From Oscillatoria sp. Prado101 (GTDB taxonomy: Bacteria > Cyanobacteriota > Cyanobacteriia > Cyanobacteriales > Oscillatoriaceae), in NCBI GenBank assembly GCA_025454445.1, contig JALOOK010000247.1, forward strand, positions 1-7,162: a stretch of DNA of 7,162 nt, in the 5' to 3' direction. A model generated the notes under the pieces. It searched no databases. It had not been told where the DNA came from and was given only the letters and a program-made list of their open reading frames with translations. The translations under genes were made by a program, and so were the position numbers. Below, piece by piece: positions 1 through 5,391 of this stretch; positions within the stretch are counted from its first letter, which is position 1, and each line of letters begins with the position of its first letter.

Positions 1-184
1 AGCCCAACTACGAACTTTTGGGCTGAAGCCCAACTACGAACTTTTGGGCTGAAGCCCAACTACGAACTTTTGGGCTAAAGCCCAACTACGAACCTTTTTG
101 GGCTGAAGCCCAACTACGAACCTAGGGGCTAAAGCCCAACTACGAACTTTTGGGCTGAAGCCCAACTACGAACCTAGGGGCTAA
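1..184. repeat. 26-bp tandem hairpin repeat array, left block
   Basis: Seven head-to-tail units start at 1, 27, 53, 79, 107, 133 and 159. All are 26 bp except the fourth, which is 28 bp through two extra bases. Each begins AGCCCAACTACGAAC and ends in one of two ways: TTTTGGGCTGA (or TTTTGGGCTAA) or CTAGGGGCTAA. Each unit carries a short inverted repeat. In the first type AGCCCAA pairs with TTGGGCT (7 bp); in the second AGCCC pairs with GGGCT. Units are contiguous with no unique spacers, so this is not a CRISPR array. The array starts at the first base of the window and probably continues to the left. There is no coding potential. Similar GGGCTAAAGCCC-type arrays are, from memory, common between genes of filamentous cyanobacteria; no function is known to me. 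Confidence 0.95.
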
Positions 185-186
185 AG

Positions 187-350
187 AAGTAGGCACTTAG
201 GTTAGGACAAGGGGTTTAACATGATGTAGGGGCGGGTTCATCCACAACCTGTACTACACAGCTACAACACCGATAAACCCGCCCCTAACCTCTGATATAG
301 CAGCAGATCATATTGGGCCATCAGTGTCCTAACCAATATGACTGCTGCTA
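187..350. repeat. Inverted-repeat block interrupting the 26-bp array
   Basis: This 164-bp non-array segment splits the tandem array. The array is in register on both sides, and TAAAG occurs at both junctions (182-186 and 351-355), as an insertion with a 5-bp target duplication would leave. The block holds three inverted repeats: GGTTAGGACA at 200-209 against TGTCCTAACC at 325-334; a 16-bp pair at 227-242 and 272-287 (15 of 16 paired); and a 20-bp pair at 296-316 and 333-352 with one bulged A. No open reading frame or transposase is visible. It could be a small non-autonomous element or simply a cluster of separate intergenic palindromes. The insertion reading is an inference. Confidence 0.6.
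227..287. repeat. Inverted repeat with GGGGCGGG / CCCGCCCC arms
   Basis: The left arm TAGGGGCGGGTTCATC (227-242) pairs with GATAAACCCGCCCCTA (272-287) at 15 of 16 positions, around a 29-nt loop. It lies inside the segment that interrupts the 26-bp array. No T-tract follows on either strand, so it does not look like a terminator. It resembles a dispersed intergenic palindrome. Confidence 0.8.
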
Positions 351-352
351 TA
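296..352. repeat. 20-bp imperfect hairpin (TATAGCAGCAG...CTGCTGCTATA)
   Basis: Positions 296-316 and 333-352 are reverse complements over 20 bp except for one extra A at 307, leaving a loop of about 16 nt. The right arm runs directly into the resumed 26-bp array, so its last two bases also belong to the TAAAG junction sequence. This is strong secondary-structure potential without a gene. Confidence 0.85.
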
Positions 353-353
353 A

Positions 354-459
354 AGCCCAACTACGAACCTAGGGGCTAAAGCCCAACTACGAACCTAGGG
401 GCTAAAGCCCAACTACGAACCTAGGGGCTGAAGCCCAACTACGAACCTTTTTGTGCTAA
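354..459. repeat. 26-bp tandem hairpin repeat array, right block
   Basis: Four units start at 354, 380, 406 and 432. The first three are of the CTAGGGGCT type. The last is degenerate (TTTTTGTGCTAA, with G to T breaking the stem) and marks the array edge. Unit sequence and phase match the left block, so the two were probably one array of at least eleven units. Confidence 0.95.
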
Positions 460-704
460 AATTAAGTATACATCAATATTCTGGAAAAATAGGTCATTTT
501 CTAGATTACGCACCGACACTGTTTCTGATCGGCTTCTCACCCAAGCTTCGATGTCAGTCGCTGCGAGTTGGGCGACTCGCTCCCCTTCATTCATGCTATA
601 TATCACAGCTACTACTGTGTGACTTATTCCTACCAGTCTGGCTGCTCGGCTCTCGTTTAATTATCAAGACACCGGCAGCCTGCGGGCGGTAAATAGCAGC
701 CTGT
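460..704. other. Intergenic region without a recognised gene
   Basis: An open frame from a GTG at 453 to 692 begins inside the last array unit and has no ribosome binding site or family resemblance, so it is not called. The only structure I see is a 6-bp hairpin, GCGAGT at 563-568 against ACTCGC at 575-580. This stretch is downstream of the 60-residue gene; no convincing terminator is visible in it. Confidence 0.6.
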
Positions 705-887
705 TTAGCGACCTCTTTTATCAACCTTTTCAATTAATTCAGACGCCATCTCAATCGCTAAATTGATAAGAATCTGCTCCCTTTCCCCTCTCACCCCATC
801 ATCACTGTAGTTTGGGTAAACATGCGGGTTCGCTAGCAGTCCCGCTAACAGCTGTGATGCGACTTGTTTTACTTCTTTTATGTCCAT
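705..887 (-). CDS. Hypothetical 60-residue soluble protein
   Basis: I do not recognise the function. The start is the ATG at 885-887 because a purine-rich ribosome binding site (GGAGAGG) ends 6 bases before it. A longer reading to 965 would run into the neighbouring repeat element and is less likely. The product has no membrane segment or signal peptide. It looks like two short helices (residues about 2-16, QVASQLLAGLLANPHVY, and 27-56, rich in E, I, L and A) joined by a polar turn (NYSDDGVRGE), ending in a basic tail (KVDKRGR). Small proteins with a similar LLAGxLANPH pattern occur, as far as I recall, in other filamentous cyanobacteria without assigned function. A MITE-like element lies about 40 bp upstream, so the promoter may sit in or next to it. 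Confidence 0.6.
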   Translation of the reverse strand: MDIKEVKQVASQLLAGLLANPHVYPNYSDDGVRGEREQILINLAIEMASELIEKVDKRGR

Positions 888-926
888 ACTTTTTCCTCTC
901 CAAAATACAGATGCGGGCAATTTATC

Positions 927-1051
927 TGGCGGCGCACAGTAGAAGGATGATTGAACTTTTTGCACTCATCCAAAACCCTCTTTTACTCCCCCTCCCCGCA
1001 GGCGGGGAGGGGGTTGGGGGGTGGGGTTACTCCCGCAATTGTGCAACGCCA
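927..1051. mobile_element. MITE-like repeat element, copy 1
   Basis: The ends are imperfect inverted repeats: TGGCGGCGCACAG (927-939) against TTGTGCAACGCCA (1039-1051), 10 of 13 paired. Inside the left end, 934-965 matches 2404-2436 in copy 2 almost base for base (GCACAGTAGAAGGATGATTG onward). The centre is a perfect 12-bp hairpin, CCCCCTCCCCGC (988-999) with GCGGGGAGGGGG (1002-1013). Its right arm begins a G-rich run at 1004-1026 arranged as four G tracts (4, 5, 6 and 4) separated by A, TT and T, a canonical G-quadruplex pattern. It encodes no transposase. If mobile it would be non-autonomous, but mobility is inferred only from the inverted ends and the second copy. Confidence 0.65.
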
Positions 1052-1732
1052 TTTATCTTTCGCTTTCCATCCTCTTCAGTACCAGCTGAAGCCCGTTCCG
1101 CGCGGGAGCCAAAGCAGCCGCTTTATCTCCCTTGGTGACGGGATAGCGCTTCCCTCTCCCCATGCGGAGAGTAGACCACAGGAAGCGATTATAGACTCAT
1201 TTTGCTTTCGCTATCGCCATTTTGCATTAATCCTTAACATTTACCAGCACGCTCAGCAGCAATGCACCGCACCTGCAGTACAGCCAGCCGAACATCACTA
1301 GGAATATATGCCACGTCGGTGACATGCCCACACCCTGTCCCACACGCCTAGTGCATCCAGTTTACATCTACCACAGGTTGCCAACGGCCAGACTGCAGTC
1401 CCAGACCGGCGCGTTCTGAAAGCTGCCGGCTGCCACACTCCAAGCTGATTGTGCTATCATTGAAAAAGCTTAAATTTATCGCACAAATTTAGGCAGCAAT
1501 TTCAGGCATTTGTCCTGTGATATTTATCAAAAAAAAGGCCATATTTTAACCCAAAATCCTGATTTTGTAGTCCGCGTATTTATCGGTATTTTGAAATAGC
1601 TAGCCTTATAGTAATTGAAAATAATTTGAGAAAAATCTCTCTTTCCTTGGCGCAGCGTCTTGGCTGTTTTTAAAACCTAAATCAACTCTAACCGCTCTAT
1701 ACCCATTTGCTTGACTACCGGCACGAAAAATA
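1052..1732. other. Long intergenic region without a recognised gene
   Basis: About 680 bp between the first repeat element and the palindrome at 1733. The open frames here are short, lack ribosome binding sites and show no family resemblance. The left half is GC-balanced; from about 1460 to 1660 it becomes AT-rich. A near-match to the CRP palindrome is at 1516-1531 (TGTGA, six bases, TCAAA). I looked for tRNA T-loop sequence, for the conserved Yfr1 motif and for terminators and found none. Confidence 0.6.
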
Positions 1733-1765
1733 AGAAACCGGGTTTCTCAAAGAAACCCGGTTTCT
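1733..1765. repeat. AGAAACCGGGTTTCT palindromic repeat, copy A
   Basis: AGAAACCGGGTTTCT (1733-1747) and AGAAACCCGGTTTCT (1751-1765) are exact reverse complements, separated by CAA: a 15-bp perfect hairpin. It lies downstream of the Psb35-like gene, beyond that gene's own terminator. No T-tract follows it on either strand, so it is listed as a dispersed repeat rather than a terminator. Two related copies are at 2271-2305 and 2761-2789. Confidence 0.9.
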
Positions 1766-1814
1766 GGAACATCGCACTACAGCTAAAGCAAAGCTGCTGA
1801 AATCAGCAACCAAC

Positions 1815-1836
1815 AAAAAACCCCCACAAATGGGGG
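1815..1836 (-). terminator. Intrinsic terminator of the Psb35-like gene
   Basis: On the minus strand a perfect 6-bp GC-rich stem, CCCCCA and TGGGGG with the 4-nt loop TTTG, is followed directly by six T residues. It lies about 43 bp downstream of the stop codon at 1880. This is a textbook Rho-independent terminator and shows that the gene is the last of its transcript. Confidence 0.9.
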
Positions 1837-1879
1837 CCTGAAAAAGTGCTATAACCTCATTGCAGCACTGCCGGCACTA

Positions 1880-2107
1880 CTATTTGGGCAGATTGTTGCA
1901 AGCATAGGCATCCATTAAGTATGCCGGCTCCCGCAGACTGTAATCAATCTTGGTTCCCGTAACAGACTCAGCCAGCTTCTCAAAAGAGTCAGAATTCCAG
2001 TTCCGCATGTGGATAGGCTTCGACTGCTCACCTCGGAAATAGGCTTGTGTGCCCAGCACCGCAACCGCAACCCAACCGACGACAAACAGCATAATCACGA
2101 CAGCCAT
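1880..2107 (-). CDS. Psb35-like small photosystem II assembly protein
   Basis: 75 residues. The ATG start at 2105-2107 is supported by an AGGAGAGAG ribosome binding site (2113-2121). One hydrophobic segment covers about residues 4-22 (MLFVVGWVAVAVLGTQAYF), followed by a polar domain with a conserved-looking GEQSKPIHMRNW stretch (about 26-37) and a C-terminal tail containing one Cys. This resembles, from memory, the Psb35 (Ssl2148) family, a single-pass thylakoid protein reported in Synechocystis to stabilise the CP47 assembly module and associated high-light-inducible proteins. It is not Psb34, whose N-terminus differs. The gene stands alone: its own promoter with an HLR1 box upstream and a strong terminator downstream. 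The light-linked promoter independently fits a photosystem role. The family assignment is moderate; a small cyanobacterial membrane protein is certain. Confidence 0.7.
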   Translation of the reverse strand: MAVVIMLFVVGWVAVAVLGTQAYFRGEQSKPIHMRNWNSDSFEKLAESVTGTKIDYSLREPAYLMDAYACNNLPK

Positions 2108-2136
2108 TGCTTCTCTCTCCTAAACTTTTGTTTCTT

Positions 2137-2154
2137 TATGTAAATAAATGTAAC
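2137..2154 (-). promoter_or_regulatory. HLR1 box, putative RpaB binding site
   Basis: The minus strand reads GTTACATT, TA, TTTACATA. This matches every position of the published HLR1 consensus as I know it: two (G/T)TTACA(T/A)(T/A) repeats separated by 2 bp, bound by the response regulator RpaB. The box overlaps the proposed -10 element. In characterised genes a core-promoter position goes with repression in low light and release under high light. The match is seen directly; the binding and its direction are inferred. Confidence 0.7.
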
Positions 2155-2176
2155 AAGTGCTTGCCAAGAGCGTCAA
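2147..2176 (-). promoter_or_regulatory. Putative promoter of the Psb35-like gene
   Basis: On the minus strand a -35-like TTGACG (2176-2171) is followed after 18 bp by TACATT (2152-2147; 4 of 6 to TATAAT). This predicts a start near 2140 and a leader of about 33 nt. An alternative pairing uses TTGGCA (2167-2162) with TACATA (2142-2137) at 19 bp. No other candidate closer to the gene is visible. Confidence 0.5.
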
Positions 2177-2270
2177 GGGGGTATAAAGGCGTGAAAACCC
2201 GTCAGCGGGGTGGGGAACGCCGCACCGGCGGGCGGTAGGGTGGGTGGAGCCCTGGTGCCAGCCGAAATGC

Positions 2271-2305
2271 AAGAAACCCGGTTTCTTCCAGAAACCGGGT
2301 TTCTT
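2271..2305. repeat. AGAAACCCGGTTTCT palindromic repeat, copy B
   Basis: AAGAAACCCGGTTTCT (2271-2286) pairs perfectly with AGAAACCGGGTTTCTT (2290-2305) around a 3-nt loop: 16 bp, inverted in arm order relative to copy A. It lies upstream of the Psb35-like promoter, in the 702-bp gap before the deacetylase gene. Confidence 0.9.
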
Positions 2306-2327
2306 AAGCCACTTGGCGGGAGGTGCT

Positions 2328-2388
2328 GGCATTCCCCCTAGCGCAGCAGCACCCTGCGGGAAGGCAAAAAGCCTACTGCACGAGCAGG
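2328..2388. repeat. Dispersed repeat with GCACCCTGCGGGAAGGC core, copy 1
   Basis: The 17-bp core at 2349-2365 is identical to 5516-5532, and similarity extends left to the ATTCC at 2331-2335 (5498-5502 in copy 2). Read on the minus strand both copies encode a similar pseudo-peptide (FPQGAAA), which can mislead gene callers. An AGGC/GCCT hairpin follows the core. Confidence 0.75.
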
Positions 2389-2400
2389 CGGGGAGTCGGG

Positions 2401-2550
2401 GTTGCACAGTAGAAGGATGATTGAAACTTTTTACACGAGAAGGACGCGCTTTCGCGTCCCGCAACGCTTACGAAAACCCCTTCTTGCCTCCCCCTCCCCG
2501 TACACGGGGAGGGGGTTGGGGGGTGGGGTTCATCCGACTTTCTGTGCAAC
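2401..2550. mobile_element. MITE-like repeat element, copy 2
   Basis: The ends are inverted: GTTGCACAG (2401-2409) and CTGTGCAAC (2542-2550) pair perfectly, and after a short mismatched stretch GGATGA pairs again. Inside are a 7-bp hairpin, GGACGCG/CGCGTCC (2442-2459), not found in copy 1, and the shared 12-bp hairpin, CCCCCTCCCCGT (2490-2501) with ACGGGGAGGGGG (2504-2515). The G-quadruplex-type run is at 2506-2528. Relative to copy 1 the innermost stem pair changes from C-G to T-A, a compensatory change that keeps pairing. Flanks are similar too: 2387-2403 and 2551-2567 agree at 15 of 17 positions, which could be a target duplication or local G-rich repetition. Confidence 0.7.
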
Positions 2551-2591
2551 GCCGGGGAGTCAGGGTTGTCTAGTTGCGATCTAAATCATGG

Positions 2592-2605
2592 TTGATGTTA
2601 ATCAA
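2592..2605. promoter_or_regulatory. FNR-type palindrome TTGAT-N4-ATCAA
   Basis: A perfect TTGAT-GTTA-ATCAA, extended to GTTGAT/ATCAAC (2591-2606). This is the half-site pattern of FNR-class members of the CRP/FNR family. An overlapping palindrome, GATGTT/AACATC (2594-2609), uses the same bases, so a plain dispersed palindrome is possible. It lies downstream of the deacetylase gene and upstream of no plus-strand gene that I can support. Confidence 0.45.
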
Positions 2606-2618
2606 CATCACAAACAGT

Positions 2619-2634
2619 TGTGATTAAAATCACA
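2619..2634. promoter_or_regulatory. CRP-type palindrome TGTGA-N6-TCACA
   Basis: TGTGATT-AA-AATCACA is an exact match to the TGTGA-N6-TCACA core recognised by CRP and by the cyanobacterial cAMP receptor protein SYCRP1. It is centred 28 bp from the FNR-type palindrome. On the plus strand a -10-like GATAAT is at 2671-2676, which would put the CRP centre near -56. No plus-strand gene follows, so a non-coding transcript, or action at a distance on minus-strand genes, would be needed. Confidence 0.5.
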
Positions 2635-2760
2635 GGTGCCTGCTGGGGTTTTTGCTAGTGTGTGTCTAGAGATAATCATTGTTTTTCTCCGCAGTACCGA
2701 TAGTGTCGGACTGCGTTTTATTTTTTACGCCTCTGTGCGAATTGTCAACTGACCTGAAAG

Positions 2761-2789
2761 AAACCCGGTTTCTCGAAAAAACCGGGTTT
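2761..2789. repeat. AAACCCGGTTT palindromic repeat, degenerate copy C
   Basis: AAACCCGGTTT (2761-2771) pairs with AAACCGGGTTT (2779-2789). The outer stem present in copies A and B is partly lost. It begins 20 bp beyond the deacetylase stop codon and could terminate or stabilise that transcript, but the minus strand has no T-tract after it (CTTTCAG), so a terminator role is uncertain. Confidence 0.8.
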
Positions 2790-2809
2790 GTTAACCGTGT
2801 CAGCCGGTG

Positions 2810-3784
2810 CTACTGCTCTGGATTGACCGGCGCTTTCGTTTGCCCACCGGCACGGTTAGCAGATTTGGCCGCTGCAGCCACCTCCAGTTGCTTGTCTTTC
2901 ATCTGCAGCAGTTCTGGGAGGGTGACAAATTTATATCCGCGCTTCTTGAGCTCAGCGATGATTGGGGGTAAAGCCCGCACCGTGGCAGAGTGTTCGCCGC
3001 CGCCATCGTGCATCAGCACAACACCGCCAGACTGGATGTTATTAAGCACAGTGCTGGCGATTTGCTCCGAGCTCGGATGCCAGAACTCTCGACTGTCAGT
3101 AGACCAGATCGCCACCGCCATTTTTTGTTTTTGGGCCCAGGCAGCAAACCCGTTATTCAGTAAACCTCCCGGCGGGCGGAACAGGGAGGTTGTGACGCCG
3201 GTAATCTTGTAGATAAGTGCCGCCGTGCTGCCAATTTCCTTGGCTGCAGTGGACTGGTCCACCGGCTCGTACCGGTGGTTCCAGGTGTGGTTGCCAATAG
3301 CGTGACCTTCAGCAACAACCCTGCGGGCAATGTCCGGATATTTTTGCAGGTGCCGCCCGATCCAGAAAAAGGTGGCCTTGATGCTGTTCCGCTTGAGAAT
3401 GTCCAGTACCGCCGGCGTACTTGGCCAAGGGCCGTCATCAAAGGTGAGGGCCACGACCTTTTCCTGAGCGCTGACATTCAAGCGATAGACGATTTGCCCC
3501 TGAAAGCGAGCCGGCACTGGAAACGTGACAGAGTTCGCTTTTTCTTTCTCTATGGTTGCGAGCGCCAGCGTGAAGCCCTTAACCTGCTGCTCGACAGCCG
3601 GTTTTACAGCAGGGATTGCTGCGATATTTTCGGCACCGCCGGTGAGGCGGGTTGCTGGCAAGTTCACCCCCTGAGCGGGGGGTGAGTGTGCCGGCACGAT
3701 GATGCCGAGGACGAAACTGCTCAGTGCCGCACCCAGAGTTAGGAATCCTTTGTGCTGCCAAACTAGCGATTGGATATCTGCCAC
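2810..3784 (-). CDS. Membrane-anchored or secreted polysaccharide deacetylase (NodB family)
   Basis: 324 residues. The start is the GTG at 3782-3784: AGGAGAG (3790-3796) ends 5 bases before it, while an out-of-frame ATG just upstream stops after eight codons. A hydrophobic segment at about residues 14-30 is a signal anchor or signal peptide, so the enzyme acts outside the plasma membrane. A Pro/Ala-rich linker leads to a NodB (CE4) domain from about 108 to 290. TFDDGP is at 114-119, the metal ligand pair H166/H170 is in HTWNH, RPPGG at 203-207, D230 in the STDSREFW stretch, and MHD at 258-260. The catalytic Asp, metal-binding Asp/His/His and motif-5 His are all present, so it should be active. 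Family members deacetylate N-acetylglucosamine in peptidoglycan or other glycans; the substrate here is unknown. The C-terminal 28 residues are a low-complexity Ala/Lys tail. It lies 38 nt behind PanC-CMK, so it may share that transcript. Confidence 0.9.
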   Translation of the reverse strand: MADIQSLVWQHKGFLTLGAALSSFVLGIIVPAHSPPAQGVNLPATRLTGGAENIAAIPAVKPAVEQQVKGFTLALATIEKEKANSVTFPVPARFQGQIVYRLNVSAQEKVVALTFDDGPWPSTPAVLDILKRNSIKATFFWIGRHLQKYPDIARRVVAEGHAIGNHTWNHRYEPVDQSTAAKEIGSTAALIYKITGVTTSLFRPPGGLLNNGFAAWAQKQKMAVAIWSTDSREFWHPSSEQIASTVLNNIQSGGVVLMHDGGGEHSATVRALPPIIAELKKRGYKFVTLPELLQMKDKQLEVAAAAKSANRAGGQTKAPVNPEQ

Positions 3785-3822
3785 GCCATCTCTCCTGGCA
3801 CATTAGGGTAGATGCACGCTAA

Positions 3823-5388
3823 CTATACAGCAGCTGAGAACTTTTGTTGGTAGCAGCTAACAATCTTATCCACAACTTCCTCAACGCTCAAACCATCGGT
3901 TTGGATTTCAATGGCGTCAGGTGCTTTTTGCAGGGGTGCCACAGCGCGGGTGCTGTCCAAGCGATCCCGCTCGGCGATTTGCGTCTGCAGCCCTTCGATA
4001 CTGACAGCGCCCAGACCTTGCTGCTGCATGTCTTGCTGGCGGCGTCGCGCTCGTTCCCCCACGGAGGCGGTGAGAAAAATCTTGACATCCGCATCGGGAA
4101 AAACGTGGGTGCCAGTGTCGCGCCCTTCCGCCACTAGCCCGCCCTTTTGACCGTAAAGCTGCTGCTGTTTGACGAGTAACTGGCGCACAGCCGGCTGAGC
4201 GGAAACCGCTGACACTTGAGAAGTCACGGAGGGAGAGCGAATCGCCCCGGTGACATCACAGCCATTAACCTGTATTCTAAATTCAGAATCGTGGGGTTCA
4301 TATTCAATCTGGCAGCGGGCAACCGCCTCAGCCACTGCAGCTTGATCATCAATGGGGATGCCAGATTGGAGGACGAGCCAGGTGACAGCCCGGTACATTG
4401 CGCCGGTGTCGAGATACAGCAGCCCCAGCTTGCTGGCCACAGAGCGGGCTACGGTGGACTTGCCGGCACCGGCAGGGCCATCTATAGCGACTACCGGCTT
4501 GCGCTCGCGCAGCACAATATTGTCAATTAAGCGAGTGGAACCGATGCGGGCGGCGACTGCTAGCAGCCCGACATCATCAATAGTATCTAAAGACATTAGA
4601 GTAGTGGGGTGTACCAATTCAACATATTCCAGCCCGACGGCTGGCACTGTAGCCAGCTCGGCTTTCACAGCTGCAATAATAGCAGTGCCGGTGCGCTTCC
4701 CTGCCTGAAAGGCTTTTTCGGCTCGCTGTAAACTACGATACAGCACCGCTGCCCGCTGTTTTTCCTCTGCAGTCAAATATTTATTGCGAGAGCTGCACGC
4801 CAGTCCTGACGCCAAGCGCACGATTGGGCAGGGGACAATCTCCACCGGCAGATTTAAATCGGCCACCAGCCGCTGGATAATGGCCACCTGCTGGGCGTCC
4901 TTTTGGCCAAAATAGGCGCGGTCGGGCTGTACGAGGTTGAAAAGCTTGGTGACGATGGTGGCGACGCCCTGAAAGTGTCCCGGTCGAAAGCGCCCGCACA
5001 GCACGGATGTCATGGCTTCAGGCGGTTGGACAGAGGTGGTGGAATGTTGATTTTGGGATTGCGGGTGTTGGGGCGGCTGTCCGTAAATTTCCTCCGGGGT
5101 GGGGGCAAAAATCACATCCACGCCGGCTTCCTGACAGAGGTGCCGGTCTTGTTCCAGGGTGCGGGGGTATTTTTGGAAATCTTCCCCCAGGCCAAATTGC
5201 AGGGGATTGACAAAGATACTGACGATGACAACAGCGTTCTCTTGTCTTGCCCTTTGAATCAAACTTAAATGGCCGGTGTGCAGCGCTCCCATTGTGGGGA
5301 CAAAGCCCACAGTCTGGCCCAGATTTGGCCTGGGCCGGTGCCGGTCTAAATAGCAGCGCAATCCAGCAACCGTAGTAAACAGGCGCAC
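3823..5388 (-). CDS. panC/cmk: Bifunctional pantothenate synthetase / cytidylate kinase
   Basis: 521 residues, a cyanobacterial fusion. The N-terminal part (1 to about 290) is pantoate-beta-alanine ligase, joining pantoate and beta-alanine with ATP on the way to coenzyme A. It shows the nucleotidyltransferase motif PTMGALHTGH (31-40), FVNPLQFG (59-66), GHFQGV (137-142), YFGQKD (159-164) and the KMSKS-equivalent SSRN (199-202). A short polar insert lies at about 103-125. The C-terminal part (about 297-521) is (d)CMP kinase: P-loop GPAGAGKS (304-311), DTGAMYRA (327-334), EGRDTGT (421-427), the arginine-rich lid around 446-450 and RDRLDSTRAVAPL (474-486). No catalytic residue appears missing. 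The GTG start at 5386-5388 fits the usual N-terminus MRLFTTVAGLR. An in-frame stop lies about 45 nt upstream with no other start between. A GGGGGAT run just before the start is a weak ribosome binding site lying in a large inverted repeat. Confidence 0.97.
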   Translation of the reverse strand: MRLFTTVAGLRCYLDRHRPRPNLGQTVGFVPTMGALHTGHLSLIQRARQENAVVIVSIFVNPLQFGLGEDFQKYPRTLEQDRHLCQEAGVDVIFAPTPEEIYGQPPQHPQSQNQHSTTSVQPPEAMTSVLCGRFRPGHFQGVATIVTKLFNLVQPDRAYFGQKDAQQVAIIQRLVADLNLPVEIVPCPIVRLASGLACSSRNKYLTAEEKQRAAVLYRSLQRAEKAFQAGKRTGTAIIAAVKAELATVPAVGLEYVELVHPTTLMSLDTIDDVGLLAVAARIGSTRLIDNIVLRERKPVVAIDGPAGAGKSTVARSVASKLGLLYLDTGAMYRAVTWLVLQSGIPIDDQAAVAEAVARCQIEYEPHDSEFRIQVNGCDVTGAIRSPSVTSQVSAVSAQPAVRQLLVKQQQLYGQKGGLVAEGRDTGTHVFPDADVKIFLTASVGERARRRQQDMQQQGLGAVSIEGLQTQIAERDRLDSTRAVAPLQKAPDAIEIQTDGLSVEEVVDKIVSCYQQKFSAAV

Positions 5389-5391
5389 CGT

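Noticed and set aside
251..265. NtcA-like GTA...TAC
   Set aside because: The spacing is nine bases, not the eight required by the GTA-N8-TAC consensus, and no promoter follows.
1..459. Possible CRISPR array
   Set aside because: Units follow each other directly with no unique spacers, the unit is itself a hairpin of 24-26 bp, and no cas gene is present.
453..692. 79-codon plus-strand open frame
   Set aside because: It starts at a GTG within the degenerate last array unit, lacks a ribosome binding site and its product looks non-protein-like.
2401..2427. GTTGCACAG...GATTGAAAC resembles a cyanobacterial CRISPR repeat ending in ATTGAAAC
   Set aside because: It occurs singly, the only other copy (934-956) lacks one base of the ATTGAAAC end and lies 1.5 kb away inside a similar element, and no regular repeat-spacer spacing exists. 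It is better explained as the end of the MITE-like element.
2120..2464. 114-codon minus-strand open frame
   Set aside because: It is composed of three different dispersed repeats (MITE-like end, GCACCCTGCGGG core, AGAAACCCGG palindrome) and overlaps the promoter of the Psb35-like gene.
2679..3212. 177-codon plus-strand open frame
   Set aside because: It is antisense to the deacetylase gene over most of its length, while the minus-strand frame carries all NodB motifs.
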